This document shows, piece after piece, positions 8,084 to 16,907 of a stretch of DNA of 64,000 nt. The notes under the pieces are model-generated. The model ran no database searches. It had not been told where the DNA came from and saw nothing but the letters and a program-made list of their open reading frames with translations. Position 1 is the first letter of the stretch. The number at the start of each line of letters is the position of its first letter. Both the position numbers and the translations under genes were made by a program. The stretch comes from an uncultured Oscillospiraceae bacterium (GTDB lineage Bacteria > Bacillota > Clostridia > Oscillospirales > Oscillospiraceae), in assembly GCA_910579965.1 (NCBI GenBank), contig CAJTWF010000006.1, positions 1-64,000 of the forward strand. Reading direction: 5' to 3'.

Positions 8084-8203
8084 TCAGCCAGGCAGTATTT
8101 GTGCGTGTTTGATCCGATATCCTTGGGTCTGTTCCTTTTCTACCAGCACACGCAGTTCCTGCCGTTCTTCTTCCATTAATGTCACGATATATTTATGCTT
8201 CAC
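8084..8203 (-). pseudogene. IS630-type transposase, N-terminal fragment
   Basis: From a GTG at 8203 on the minus strand, a 39-residue peptide reads MKHKYIVTLMEEERQELRVL and ends after GYRIKHAQILPG at a TGA. This is the start of the helix-turn-helix region of IS630-family transposases (the usual continuation after HAQIL is missing). It is a truncated remnant, too short to function. Confidence 0.6.
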
Positions 8204-8279
8204 TTTTCATCACCCGATGATACTTTACCACATCCTCTACGCTTATATTACTTCTATTTACTAACTTGATAAGATACTA

Positions 8280-9132
8280 GATAGTGTCTACACGTATTAA
8301 GCGCGTATAGCAGTCCAAATAACGATACAACGAACATGTACCGCGGCGATAAAAGCGTCTGAGGTCTTGACATAGCGGGTGGCAATACCTCTCCAGCGTT
8401 TCAAAGGCAGAAAGCAGTTTTCTACCAGGTGACGCAGTTTATAGAGATATTTGTCATAGCCGCGCTGTTCTTTACGATTCTTCTTCGGTGGAATCACGGG
8501 TTCCATCCCCGCTGAAACCGCATAGGACAGGATATCATTTGTGTCATAACCCCTGTCTGCCAACAGAGTTTCTGCGGAAATGCCTTCTATCAGGTGGACA
8601 GCTTCTTTACAATCTGCTCGGGTACCTTCTGTAATAAGGATTCGGATTGGCATACCATGCGCATCCACGGCCAGATGTATTTTGGTGTTAAGCCCCCTTT
8701 TGTCTTGGACATATCCTGATTGCCGCCTTTCGCTCCCGCTGCGTGGGGATGCACCCTGATATGGCTGGCGTCGATCATCAGCCATTCATAATCCGGCTCA
8801 TCAACCAGAATTTCCAGGAGTTTTTCCCAAACACCTTTTCTACGCCAACGGATAAACCGCTGATGAACACTGCCCCACTTCCCGTAATCGGGAGGCAGGT
8901 CACGCCAGGGCGCTCCAGTTCGCAGAACCCAAAATACTGCGTTGATAAAACGGCGGTTATCCTGAGCAATCCCGCCCCGCTGGCCTCGTTGCCCGGACAA
9001 ATGCGGTTCAAGCAACTCCTATACTTTGTCATTTATACCATGTCTGTGATAGGATGCATCCATCTTTCTCTCTCACGTCTTTTTAGATATTTCCATTTTA
9101 TCACAATCCAAACTTCTTGTGTAGACGCTATC
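8280..9132 (-). mobile_element. IS5-family element (IS427-like) with both ends
   Basis: Imperfect 14-base terminal inverted repeats, GATAGTGTCTACAC at 8280-8293 and the complement of GATAGCGTCTACAC at 9119-9132, bound an ~853-bp element. It carries one two-frame transposase gene on the minus strand. The size, layout and A4G5 slippage site are those of the IS427 group of IS5. The element is structurally complete, but its gene carries a stop codon. Confidence 0.8.
8297..9063 (-). pseudogene. IS5-family transposase, two frames, nonsense-mutated
   Basis: The first frame starts at ATG 9063 (MDASYHRHGINDKV) and meets TAG at 9019-9021, where a Trp codon is expected (V-W-E-L-L-E-P-H). It then runs on through the N-terminal domain (RTGAPWRDLPPDYGKW) and the first catalytic Asp (MIDASHIRVH). 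At 8693-8701, AAAAGGGGG allows a -1 shift into the second frame, which holds LADRGYDTNDIL (second Asp) and a C-terminal ENCFLPLKRWRGIATRY segment (Glu). The shift is likely programmed, as in this IS group. The stop is a single base change, so the element is probably immobile unless supplied with enzyme in trans. Confidence 0.8.
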
Positions 9133-9146
9133 CATGCAAATTCTCA

Positions 9147-9306
9147 GAGCCTGTTTAATATCTCGACGTGTATGGATTGGCGAGTGGATTTTTTGCCCTG
9201 CAAGGCAAAAATCCGCAGGCATCCTGACGGATGGCAAGGATTTTTAACGCAGTCAGGGCGGAAAATACGCCGCCAAGACATGCGCGGGGAGATTTTAAAC
9301 AGGCTC
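9147..9306. mobile_element. 160-bp MITE
   Basis: Terminal inverted repeats GAGCCTGTTTAATATCTC at the left and the complement of GAGCCTGTTTAAAATCTC at the right (17 of 18 match) enclose a non-coding, self-complementary core. The element is flanked by TCA on both sides (9144-9146 and 9307-9309), a likely 3-base target duplication. It lies 14 bp from the IS5 element and just beyond the 3-prime end of the restriction gene. Confidence 0.65.
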
Positions 9307-9336
9307 TCACATTCACCCTTTACAACATATATCTTC

Positions 9337-11934
9337 CTATAACCTCGCAGCAGACAGCAAGTCCGATTCAAACTCCTTCATTCTGGCATCCTGATTAAAG
9401 AAATGGAATCCCCATATTTTATAATCATTGTCATCCGCAAATACAGTTACGGGGATGGCATTGTCCTTCAATTGGAGCAGGAACTTTTCTTTCCAGGCAT
9501 CTTGTGCCAGCAAATGTGTGCCCTTCGGCTCAATAAAGATTTGCAGCTGCTCATATCCGTCCGCCTTCTCCCTTTGCAGAAACAAAACATAGTCCGGCTC
9601 AAATCGCTCGCCATTCTCAAACGAGTAAATGTGAACCTCGCGCTCATTTCGGACAAGGTAAATCCGATTATAAATTTTTTTCAGATTATCGACATACCCT
9701 CGGAAGTAGGCTACAAATACTTTTTCCGCTGAAGTACCATAGTTGTCGGTATAGGCAAACCACTCCTCTGCAGAGAGGTCAATTCTCCAATCACTATTTA
9801 CTGATGGATCGTTCTGCGAAACACCAACGCCGCCGTCGTGCGGATCAGTATAGTTCACTATTTTATTGCGAAAGACATCGCAGATATTTCGTGCTCTAAA
9901 TTCTTTTGTACCCATGTAGGTTTTCTCAATACCAGGAATTAAGCCGGCTATCTCGCCAAGCACATAGAAAACCGCCGCATAAAGAGTTTCCATTGTAGGC
10001 TGCTCATCTTTACTTTGAATGTCAATGTGGATAGCGCCAAGGTAGTCATCATCTGTGATAAACTGCCGTGTGGATGAGACATTCGGGAAATATGACCGCA
10101 GGGTGTTGAATTGATAAATCGGATACTTCATTAGCGCCTTGTTCACAACCGCGTAGTTGATTGCAGCGATTTCCTTAATGGACATATGAGCCGTTTTTAG
10201 ATGTACAGGCGCGTCATTACAGGAGACCTCCTTCATAACTGCATCCGTACCCGATGCGCCTGTGGCGGCTCGAAAGCGGTATAGACCAACTCGGATGGCA
10301 GGTGGGAATCCCCGCACATCTTTGCGTTCTTTTATAACTCTATCGTTAATGAAAATCAAGCCATGTGTGTAGAGATCGTCTGCCTTAAACGATTCTTTAA
10401 GCACATACTCACGCTGTACGATTTTATCAGAATCAAGACCAATCTCACGAAGCGCATTGCGTAATTCCGCAACATAGCGATGATCATTCTGGCAATGATA
10501 ATAAAGTGTCTCGCATACACGCAGTTCACAGTTTATATCCCCATCAAATTTTCGCTGAAACTTTGGCTGCTCACCATCTACCCGGAATGGACAATACCTT
10601 GCTCCACGTCCGATGAGCTGTGCCTCTGCAGTTGTGGCCGGTGATATGCTTTTGCTGCCAGATTGTCTCGTTTCATAGAGACGAACGATATCAAAAAGAT
10701 TTAAAACATCCCATCCTTCATCCAGCTTTTTGACTTCAAAGATGGCTCGGTACGGGTTACCGGCATCTTCAAGAGAGTTCAGGAGGATTTGTTTCTGCGT
10801 TGCGTCTTTATCATCGTTTACGGAGACACAATGTCCCTCCGAAAAGTCATCCCGCAGCTCTGATGCCAATGTATCAAAGGAAATGCCATTGCCTGCAAAG
10901 TAGGCAAACGCTTTTTGCAGGACCTCATTATTGGAAGCAGTGTAAAGATGATGCAGTTGTGATCCTGTCAGCTTATTTATCATCTCCAAAAACTCTGCCA
11001 TAAAATTCTTGCTGTCTGCAATTTTAGCCGCCTTAAAAAGCACCACCGGTTTAATACTAAGCCGGTGATCCTGAAATACCTTCAGGCGATACTGACTGAG
11101 GACAAGCGCTTGCAATGCTCTTTCCATAACCGAAAGATCTGAGCGAAGCGTAATAATATCTTTGGAGTACCTATCGTTGTAGAACTTTGCGAGAGTATAG
11201 TCAAATATAATCTTGTTCTCGTAGGCGGCACGTATTGCCGGATTTTCAAGATCACATGTAGCGGTAAACTCAAGAAGAATATTGTCAGCATTTCTGCTGA
11301 AGATGCTTTTAACCGTCTGCTCCCAAGAATGGTAGCGCGACTCTTCCTCTGCGGACATTTTCTTCTTTGTATCAACATTCAGGTGGTGTGCCTCATCGGA
11401 AATCAGCACGACCTTCTTGCCGTCAAAATCATCAAAAGACATCCCGCCCTCTTTTGCTGTCCACATATCCATATGGAGTCCCTGTGTGGTGGCAAAACAA
11501 ATATTGATAGCGTTCTTGTCACACACCTGAAAGTTTTGCACCTCACAAATGGAGATGTGCTCACCGTTAAGAGCAATTTCCTTCGCAAACAGATACTTGG
11601 AAGACGCTGGATTACGAAAGTTCTCCCTTGTCTTTTCCACAATGTTCGAGAGGTTGACAAAGAATAGGAAGTTTCGATATCCCTGCTTGTACAGGTATAG
11701 CATTAGGCCTGCCATAATGAGTGTTTTTCCGCTGCCAGTGGCCATATGAAAAAGAACCTGTGTTGGCTTCTGGCATAGCCGGTTCTCAAAGTAGGTAATA
11801 AAGTTTTCAAAAGCGGCCTTTTGATAGGGACGCAGTTCAAAGGACGGATTTAGGTTTTCCGGTATGTATCGGGGCATCTCCACATTAAGTCCGGCTTCCC
11901 GAAAGGCATCTATTTTTTCATATAAAAACGCCAT
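9337..11934 (-). CDS. res: Type III restriction enzyme, Res subunit
   Basis: An 865-residue protein of the usual Res size. The N-terminal SF2 helicase half has Walker A MATGSGKT near residue 66 and a DEAH box (ISDEAHHLN) near residue 182, followed by helicase C motifs, including EGWDVLNLFD and LIGRGARYCP. The C-terminal part carries the nuclease-like motif: Asp in FEPDYVLFL followed by EPKG (D...ExK). Res forms a complex with Mod, translocates or slides on DNA by ATP hydrolysis and cuts near unmethylated sites. The start lies two bases after the mod stop, so both are one transcriptional unit. The gene is visibly AT-richer than the flanks, suggesting horizontal acquisition. Confidence 0.92.
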   Translation of the reverse strand: MAFLYEKIDAFREAGLNVEMPRYIPENLNPSFELRPYQKAAFENFITYFENRLCQKPTQVLFHMATGSGKTLIMAGLMLYLYKQGYRNFLFFVNLSNIVEKTRENFRNPASSKYLFAKEIALNGEHISICEVQNFQVCDKNAINICFATTQGLHMDMWTAKEGGMSFDDFDGKKVVLISDEAHHLNVDTKKKMSAEEESRYHSWEQTVKSIFSRNADNILLEFTATCDLENPAIRAAYENKIIFDYTLAKFYNDRYSKDIITLRSDLSVMERALQALVLSQYRLKVFQDHRLSIKPVVLFKAAKIADSKNFMAEFLEMINKLTGSQLHHLYTASNNEVLQKAFAYFAGNGISFDTLASELRDDFSEGHCVSVNDDKDATQKQILLNSLEDAGNPYRAIFEVKKLDEGWDVLNLFDIVRLYETRQSGSKSISPATTAEAQLIGRGARYCPFRVDGEQPKFQRKFDGDINCELRVCETLYYHCQNDHRYVAELRNALREIGLDSDKIVQREYVLKESFKADDLYTHGLIFINDRVIKERKDVRGFPPAIRVGLYRFRAATGASGTDAVMKEVSCNDAPVHLKTAHMSIKEIAAINYAVVNKALMKYPIYQFNTLRSYFPNVSSTRQFITDDDYLGAIHIDIQSKDEQPTMETLYAAVFYVLGEIAGLIPGIEKTYMGTKEFRARNICDVFRNKIVNYTDPHDGGVGVSQNDPSVNSDWRIDLSAEEWFAYTDNYGTSAEKVFVAYFRGYVDNLKKIYNRIYLVRNEREVHIYSFENGERFEPDYVLFLQREKADGYEQLQIFIEPKGTHLLAQDAWKEKFLLQLKDNAIPVTVFADDNDYKIWGFHFFNQDARMKEFESDLLSAARL

Positions 11935-11936
11935 AA

Positions 11937-13898
11937 TCAGCCCTCCCCATAGAAACTTTTTGTGAAAGCCTTATCGGAATCACCAATGTCAAATTCTTCA
12001 TCATCAATATCGCAAAGGTTGACATACAGTAGATTTTTGTCAAGAAGTTCCATGAGAAAGCGCTTTTGTTCATCAAGACTGAGCACAGAAAAATCTTCGG
12101 CAGCGCCCTCAATGTCTGCTGGTTTTACTTTGCAGCTGATGAAGCCAGATTTCACTATTCTGCTGTAAATGCCGGATAAGGTCTCACTGTTTGCCGCAGC
12201 TTCAATCTCGTCAACAAACGCTTGGTTCAGCTTCACGAGTTCACAATATACGAAAGAACCTCCACCCCTCCAGTTCATTTGCTCTGAAATGCCGCTCTGC
12301 TCACCGGAGATGACTCCGCACAGTCGAGGCACTGCAATCGAATCGATATAGTCCATTTGATCTATGCCAATATAATGTCTGCCCATTTTGTGAGCAGCTG
12401 CCGCGGTTGTCCCAGATCCAAGGCAGAAGTCAAGCACAAGATCGCCTTTATTTGTAAAAATATCCAGATAAAATGCAATGAATTCCTCCGGCTTTTTCCC
12501 GTTTCGGAATGAATATCCACCCTCGTCATTAACCAAATTATACTGCTGCACAAAATCCATAAAGTTTGGATAAGGAATCCGCGTTACATCGGCGTTAGTA
12601 GGCTTACCAGGATAATAAATGCCATTTTTATTCCCGTTTTTGGGAAGCTCAAACAGCCTAAACGGCAGCCCATCGTCTCCCATGCCGGGTACCGCAAAAA
12701 AAGTTCCCTCCGGGTACTGATTAATTAATTTTTCCAGATATGCAACATAAAAGCGGCCGCTTGAATTTTTCTCTCGAATGCTTCCTCGTATAGACATAGA
12801 TTTCAATCCGCCGATATGTCCCGCTTTACAAGTGATCGTTACAGTATTCGGGAGATACACCTTTACATCTTTTCCACCCAGCGAAATCGTTTCATGGGGA
12901 ATTTGCGGCAGAGCAATATCATATTTATAGTCTTTCTCCGTTTTGGCGATTTCTCGTTTTGGCATCTTGAAAGATTCACTTCTTGCATAGATCAGGGTAT
13001 ATTCAACGACGTCGTTGAACTCTTTATCGCTGGTCAAACTTCGATCCGGATGTCGAACCAGAGTGTTCATGTCAAATTGATGGCAAGTTTCTCGTAAAAT
13101 CTCATCAGCAAGGACACGCAAATAGGGGTATTGATGAAAACTGCACTGAATCAATATAATCCCATCGCTCGCAAGAAGTCTGCGCGACAGTTGGAGTCGG
13201 GTTTTCATAAAAGAGAGCCAGGTGGATCGCAAAAACTTATCATTGTATCCAAAGCTATCTGACCCCGTATTGTATGGCGGGTCAATGTATATGCACTTTA
13301 TTTTGCCTTCATATCGCTTTAATAGCGAGGCCAATACCAGCAGGTTGTTTCCCTTGATTATTAAATTATCAGTGCTAATAAATTCGTCGGTTTGTGCTTC
13401 AACAACTTTGTTTTCTTCTATTGAAAACCTCTTGGCCCCAGCAAATACCTTAGGATAAAGCAGCCTGTCAACTTCATTGGGCGCCAAAGATTCATTATAG
13501 AAAATCTCGCTGCGCTTCTGATCTTCTTTTGTCTGACCGCCCTCAAGAATGCAATCTTTGTACGGAAACACGAGTTCAACCTTGCCGGATGCAGACAGCA
13601 TCTCTCCATTCTCATCAGCAAGTCCGATTTTGTTCTTAAAGCGAGTATAGCTGTCTGGAAGAAATTGCCGATTGTTGATCACCCAAGCAAACTCCGTTTT
13701 ATCAAAAACTTTGATGTCATCTACATCCGTGAAAAAACGGCTGCGCGTTTCTTCATTCTTAAGAAGAAGCCGAATCAATTGTTTGTCCATCTTCATCGCA
13801 GCTTCGCAGACCGCATTGCGTAGGAATGTGCCGTCTTCTGCCACAAACCTCTCATCTTCCTTCAATACTGTTCGTACAGTCTCATAAAAATCTGCCAT
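11937..13898 (-). CDS. mod: Type III DNA methyltransferase, Mod subunit
   Basis: A 653-residue protein. The start at 13898 follows a strong AAGGAGGAAGG site. Motif order is beta-class: the catalytic DPPYNTGSDSF lies at about residue 210, then the central target-recognition part, then the SAM-binding DFCLGSGTTAAAAHK near residue 490. DPPY predicts N6-adenine methylation. Mod also determines site specificity for the Res subunit encoded just downstream. No simple-sequence repeat suggestive of phase variation was noticed in the reading frame. Codon and base use match res and differ from the GC-rich surroundings. Confidence 0.92.
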   Translation of the reverse strand: MADFYETVRTVLKEDERFVAEDGTFLRNAVCEAAMKMDKQLIRLLLKNEETRSRFFTDVDDIKVFDKTEFAWVINNRQFLPDSYTRFKNKIGLADENGEMLSASGKVELVFPYKDCILEGGQTKEDQKRSEIFYNESLAPNEVDRLLYPKVFAGAKRFSIEENKVVEAQTDEFISTDNLIIKGNNLLVLASLLKRYEGKIKCIYIDPPYNTGSDSFGYNDKFLRSTWLSFMKTRLQLSRRLLASDGIILIQCSFHQYPYLRVLADEILRETCHQFDMNTLVRHPDRSLTSDKEFNDVVEYTLIYARSESFKMPKREIAKTEKDYKYDIALPQIPHETISLGGKDVKVYLPNTVTITCKAGHIGGLKSMSIRGSIREKNSSGRFYVAYLEKLINQYPEGTFFAVPGMGDDGLPFRLFELPKNGNKNGIYYPGKPTNADVTRIPYPNFMDFVQQYNLVNDEGGYSFRNGKKPEEFIAFYLDIFTNKGDLVLDFCLGSGTTAAAAHKMGRHYIGIDQMDYIDSIAVPRLCGVISGEQSGISEQMNWRGGGSFVYCELVKLNQAFVDEIEAAANSETLSGIYSRIVKSGFISCKVKPADIEGAAEDFSVLSLDEQKRFLMELLDKNLLYVNLCDIDDEEFDIGDSDKAFTKSFYGEG

Positions 13899-14009
13899 CG
13901 TCCTTCCTCCTTTTTATAACACTGCTATCGCCGTGTATCTGTATTTGTCCATAATAACATCTTTAATCGTATTTAGAAAGGAATTTTTTATTTCGGTCTA
14001 TTGTAAAAC

Positions 14010-14170
14010 GAAGTTGGACACTTAAGAAAAAGCCCATAGTGGCTGCGCCGCGGTAAAATGGCTATTGGAAACCACCATTACTACCTGGGAGGGCAATCAC
14101 TATGGACAGCAAAAATGATACCACAGTTCAGGCAGAACGCAAGAGGGGACAGCACTTATACTATTCCTTA
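14010..14170 (+). pseudogene. Left end of an IS30-like element
   Basis: Starting near a GTTGGACACTTAAG end, this stretch leads into an ATG at 14102 encoding MDSKNDTTVQAERKRGQHL. That resembles the first residues of IS30-family transposases. It is cut at about 14170 by another IS fragment, so only ~22 codons remain. Confidence 0.5.
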
Positions 14171-14343
14171 GGATCTGTTCACATAAGAACGTCAGTAATC
14201 AGCGCGAAATAGACAAAGGCGAGAAAGACAACATCGAGTTTATCATAGCGGGTGAAAATGCGGCGAAAGCGTTTGATACGCCTAAACAAGCTCTCGACCT
14301 GATTTCGTTGTTTGTACAACTGCTCATCATATTTTCCAGAATT
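14171..14343 (-). pseudogene. C-terminal fragment of an IS5-family transposase with IS end
   Basis: The minus strand encodes about 54 residues starting at GKYDEQLYKQRNQVE, then LFRRIKRFRRIFTRYDKLD, ending at a TGA (14182-14180). This is the conserved C-terminus with the catalytic Glu of IS5-type transposases. The adjoining end GATCTGTTCACATAAG shares CTGTTCACATAA with the fragments at 7935 and 41217, so all three may derive from related elements. Confidence 0.7.
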
Positions 14344-14832
14344 AATATATTTCAAACAAATATCAAATCAGAAAGAATGATTTCCTCAATTCTTCCATCT
14401 GTAGCCGTCCTTTCATCAGCCATTTCATTTGTGCTGCAAATGAGCTGACTGTATGTTGTATTTGATGCATTTGAAATACATCGTCGTGCATATTGTTTTT
14501 CAAGGAGCATTTGAATGCGCTCATAGGTGGCAACAAAGGCCGGCACCAGTCCGGCGATAGGCAAAATCACCGTTTCGGAAAGCTGTGGCAGATAAGGGAG
14601 AGTACCCCGGCGTTCCATGCCGCCGGGGTGGTTCCCACCTGCGCCGCAATCTGTCCGCCCTGGGCATTAACGGCACCACTCCACTACCGGCTTCCGCTGC
14701 AAGACGCTGACTGATACTCCAGAAATCCGCAACCCGCCGGACGATAACATCTGTATCTGAAAAGCACAATATATTTTTTTCCGGTGCAGGCTTCGGCACT
14801 ATGAGGGCCGCCTTCTCCCGCGCTCCGCCCCC
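14344..14832. other. Intergenic debris without a recognisable gene
   Basis: Short open frames exist on the minus strand here, but they lack ribosome sites and resemble nothing I know. An inverted repeat ACCCCGGCG / CGCCGGGGT sits at 14604-14629. The left part is AT-rich like the island and the right part GC-rich like the eutW side, so the island boundary probably lies near 14500. Confidence 0.4.
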
Positions 14833-15906
14833 TCAAATCTCCTCCATCACAGGCTTCATCCGGAAGTCAACCGTAACCGTGGTACCGCCTTTGTTGGAGG
14901 TCACATAGATCTTGCCCCCCAGTTTATCTCGCACCAGCATTTTTACAATATTCAGGCCCAGTCCCCCGGTCTCCTCCTGACAGTGGGGCATGCCGGTGCC
15001 GTCGTCCTGTACCGTGATTGACGAGTACTTCTCCCCACGCTTGAGCAGAATCCGCACCGTGCCGCCTTCCCTGCCGGCATAGGCGTGGCGGTAGGCATTG
15101 GAGACCAGCTCGTTGACCACCAAGGCGAGATCGGTAGCCTGGTCGGGATCAACTTGCACGTTGTCTCCTTCCAGCAGTAGATCAGCCGACATCTTCGCGC
15201 CGTACAGCAGCATCAGATTGTGCCGCAGCTTCTCCAGAAAATCCCAAAGGGAGACAGTCCTGCTCATATGAGAGGTCAGCAGCTCGTTAATTGCCGCAAT
15301 ACTCAGAATGCGGGCGGTATTTTCCTGAAAGGCGCGGCGCACCTCCGGGCTGTCCGTCTGACGTGCCTGGAGGTTCATCATGCTGGCGATCATTTGCAGA
15401 TGGTTTTTGATCCGGTGGTGCGCCTCCCGCCGGGCTACAGTCTCTGCGGAGGCCATTTCTCTGCCCTCCATTCCCACCCGCCGGACCATGGCCTCGTACT
15501 TTTTCTCCCGGCGAATGTCCCGACTCACGTCCCGCTCGCTGATGAGCGTGCCGATCACGCGGCCAGTTCCATCTGTAATGGGCACCACATCTTGGCGTAC
15601 AACGCTGTCCTCCTGCGTCACCGCCTTGATGTCCCGCACCGGCGTGCGAGTCTCCATGGCCCGGTAGACTGCGGGCTCGTCCGTCCGCTCGGCATAGCAG
15701 CCCAGCACACTTGTGCGGTATGCGGAGGGCATATAGCTGGGACCCGCCTGGGCGGCCACGAACATCCGGCCGTTCTCCATGCAATCCACAAACAGATCCG
15801 CCCCAGCCAGATCTGCCATGAGAGGCAACAGGCTCCCGATCTGCTCCAGACGGTCCAGAGCAGCTTCGTCCAGACCGGCGCGCCGCCGGAGCTCGTCCCG
15901 GTTCAT
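14833..15906 (-). CDS. eutW: EutW-like sensor histidine kinase
   Basis: A 357-residue soluble kinase without membrane segments. Residues ~1-135 form the sensor seen in EutW-type kinases (it includes FVAAQAGPSYMPSAYRTSVL). It is followed by a HisKA_2 dimerisation helix with EAHHRIKNHLQM, where His164 is the expected phosphoacceptor, and a HATPase domain with NELVSNAYRHAY, DDGTGMP and GGLGLNIV. In Firmicutes EutW senses ethanolamine in the cytoplasm and phosphorylates EutV. Here it overlaps the regulator gene by 4 bases (ATGA) and is its downstream partner. The ligand is inferred from family and from the eut operon in the window. Confidence 0.88.
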   Translation of the reverse strand: MNRDELRRRAGLDEAALDRLEQIGSLLPLMADLAGADLFVDCMENGRMFVAAQAGPSYMPSAYRTSVLGCYAERTDEPAVYRAMETRTPVRDIKAVTQEDSVVRQDVVPITDGTGRVIGTLISERDVSRDIRREKKYEAMVRRVGMEGREMASAETVARREAHHRIKNHLQMIASMMNLQARQTDSPEVRRAFQENTARILSIAAINELLTSHMSRTVSLWDFLEKLRHNLMLLYGAKMSADLLLEGDNVQVDPDQATDLALVVNELVSNAYRHAYAGREGGTVRILLKRGEKYSSITVQDDGTGMPHCQEETGGLGLNIVKMLVRDKLGGKIYVTSNKGGTTVTVDFRMKPVMEEI

Positions 15907-16631
15907 TTAAGGGTCCCTCCTGCCAGTATTCTTTTGGCCTCCTCCTGAATCGGCGTCCCTCGCTGCCGGGCAGACTGGGCCAGGAGCTTGTAGGCGGCGT
16001 CCTCGCTCAGCCGCTTCTCCCGCATCAGGCGCGCCTTTGCGCGGCCTACCGCGTCGTGCTGGCTGCTCTGGTCCAGCACCGCCTGGGCAATGATCGCGAT
16101 GGTGGTACGCTTACCCATGGCCATCTGCTGCATCTCTCGATAGGCCTGCGCCTCGGAAATCCGTCGGTCCTGGGCCAGTTGTCCCTTGGCGCGCTCCACC
16201 AGCCGGCTCTCCTTCCACCGGCGCTCCGACTCCGCCGCCGCCCGGTCAGATTCCGCCAGACGCATACTCTGGGCGTAGGCGACCTCCAGTGTAGGACGTA
16301 GCATCCGCTGCTCAATTGGCTTGACCAGATATCCACTGACGCCCGCCTGCCCGGCCTGCGTTAGAAACTCCTCGTCCGCAAAGGCGGTGCAGATAACCAC
16401 GCAGTCTGCCAGATTCTCCGTTAGAATGGTCTCTGCCGCAGACATGCCGCTGAAAACCGGCATCTCCAGATCCAGCAGCACAATGTCCGGATGCCTGCTC
16501 CGGCAGAGCTCCACTGCGTCAAAGCCGTCGGATGCCTCCCCGATGACCTCATAGCCCAGCTCCTCCAGCATCTGATGCAGATCCAGCCGGATGATCGGCT
16601 CATCATCAACCACAATAACATTCTTTTTCAT
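15903..16631 (-). CDS. eutV: EutV-like response regulator with tandem ANTAR domains
   Basis: A 242-residue protein. The receiver domain (1-120) has the acidic pair D9/D10, phosphoacceptor D54 and K104 in YLVKP. A coiled linker (120-142) leads to two RNA-binding ANTAR repeats instead of one: about 143-187 (VERAKGQLAQDRRIS) and 194-238 (VGRAKARLMREKRLS). Both keep the RAK...L...SE..AY pattern. EutV normally has one ANTAR and about 190 residues. Phosphorylated EutV binds paired hexaloop hairpins in nascent RNA and blocks terminators. Candidate targets are at 16811-16877 and 29879-29957. The gene has its own promoter divergent from the hydrolase operon. Confidence 0.9.
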   Translation of the reverse strand: MKKNVIVVDDEPIIRLDLHQMLEELGYEVIGEASDGFDAVELCRSRHPDIVLLDLEMPVFSGMSAAETILTENLADCVVICTAFADEEFLTQAGQAGVSGYLVKPIEQRMLRPTLEVAYAQSMRLAESDRAAAESERRWKESRLVERAKGQLAQDRRISEAQAYREMQQMAMGKRTTIAIIAQAVLDQSSQHDAVGRAKARLMREKRLSEDAAYKLLAQSARQRGTPIQEEAKRILAGGTLK

Positions 16632-16657
16632 TAGTCATCTTCTCCTGTTTTTCCGCC

Positions 16658-16686
16658 ATTATACCCTGATTTTTATCTCCCGTCAA
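16658..16686 (-). promoter_or_regulatory. eutVW promoter
   Basis: On the minus strand: TTGACG (16686-16681), a 17-base spacer and TATAAT (16663-16658), 27 bases before the eutV start. No terminator hairpin lies between it and eutV, so the regulator itself does not seem to be under antitermination control. Confidence 0.75.
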
Positions 16687-16740
16687 TCCTCTCTGATCGT
16701 ACCGGTGAATCCGTTTGGGAAAAAGAAGCTGAAAATCCTC

Positions 16741-16769
16741 TTGACTTTTTTCTCTAATTGAAATATACT
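16741..16769 (+). promoter_or_regulatory. Promoter of the hydrolase/permease operon
   Basis: TTGACT at 16741-16746, 17 bases, TATACT at 16764-16769. It is divergent from the eutVW promoter, with about 55 bp between the two -35 boxes. Confidence 0.75.
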
Positions 16770-16810
16770 AGCTATAAATAGCAGATACAAAATATCATAG
16801 AGTGCGTTTC

Positions 16811-16877
16811 ATGCACAACAGGGTGCATTGAAAGCGGCAAGAAGGCTGCAACGATGGTGAATCGTTGTGGCTTTTTT
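16811..16877 (+). promoter_or_regulatory. ANTAR-type antitermination leader 1
   Basis: Hairpin P1: ATGCAC (16811-16816), loop AACAGG, GTGCAT (to 16828). Hairpin P2: GCGGC (16834-16838), loop AAGAAG, GCTGC (16845-16849). The 3-prime arm of P2 is also the start of a terminator stem (GCTGCAACGAT with ATCGTTGTGGC, two G-U pairs), followed by six T (16872-16877). P2 and the terminator cannot form together. This is the architecture by which EutV/AmiR-type ANTAR proteins allow read-through. It precedes the hydrolase gene by 30 bases. Confidence 0.8.
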
Positions 16878-16907
16878 GATTTGATAAATGAAAAGGAGGG
16901 ACAGGAC

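Noticed and set aside
14352..14799. Small open frames on the minus strand between the island and eutW
   Set aside because: No ribosome sites, no recognisable family and mixed composition across the boundary; treated as debris.
16681..16740. Antitermination hairpins in the eutVW leader itself
   Set aside because: Only 27 bases separate the -10 box and the eutV start; no hexaloop hairpin or terminator fits there.
16854..16907. In-frame ATG at 16854 as start of the cysteine hydrolase
   Set aside because: It lies in the loop of the leader terminator and has no ribosome site; TTG 16908 has AAGGAGGG at the right distance.
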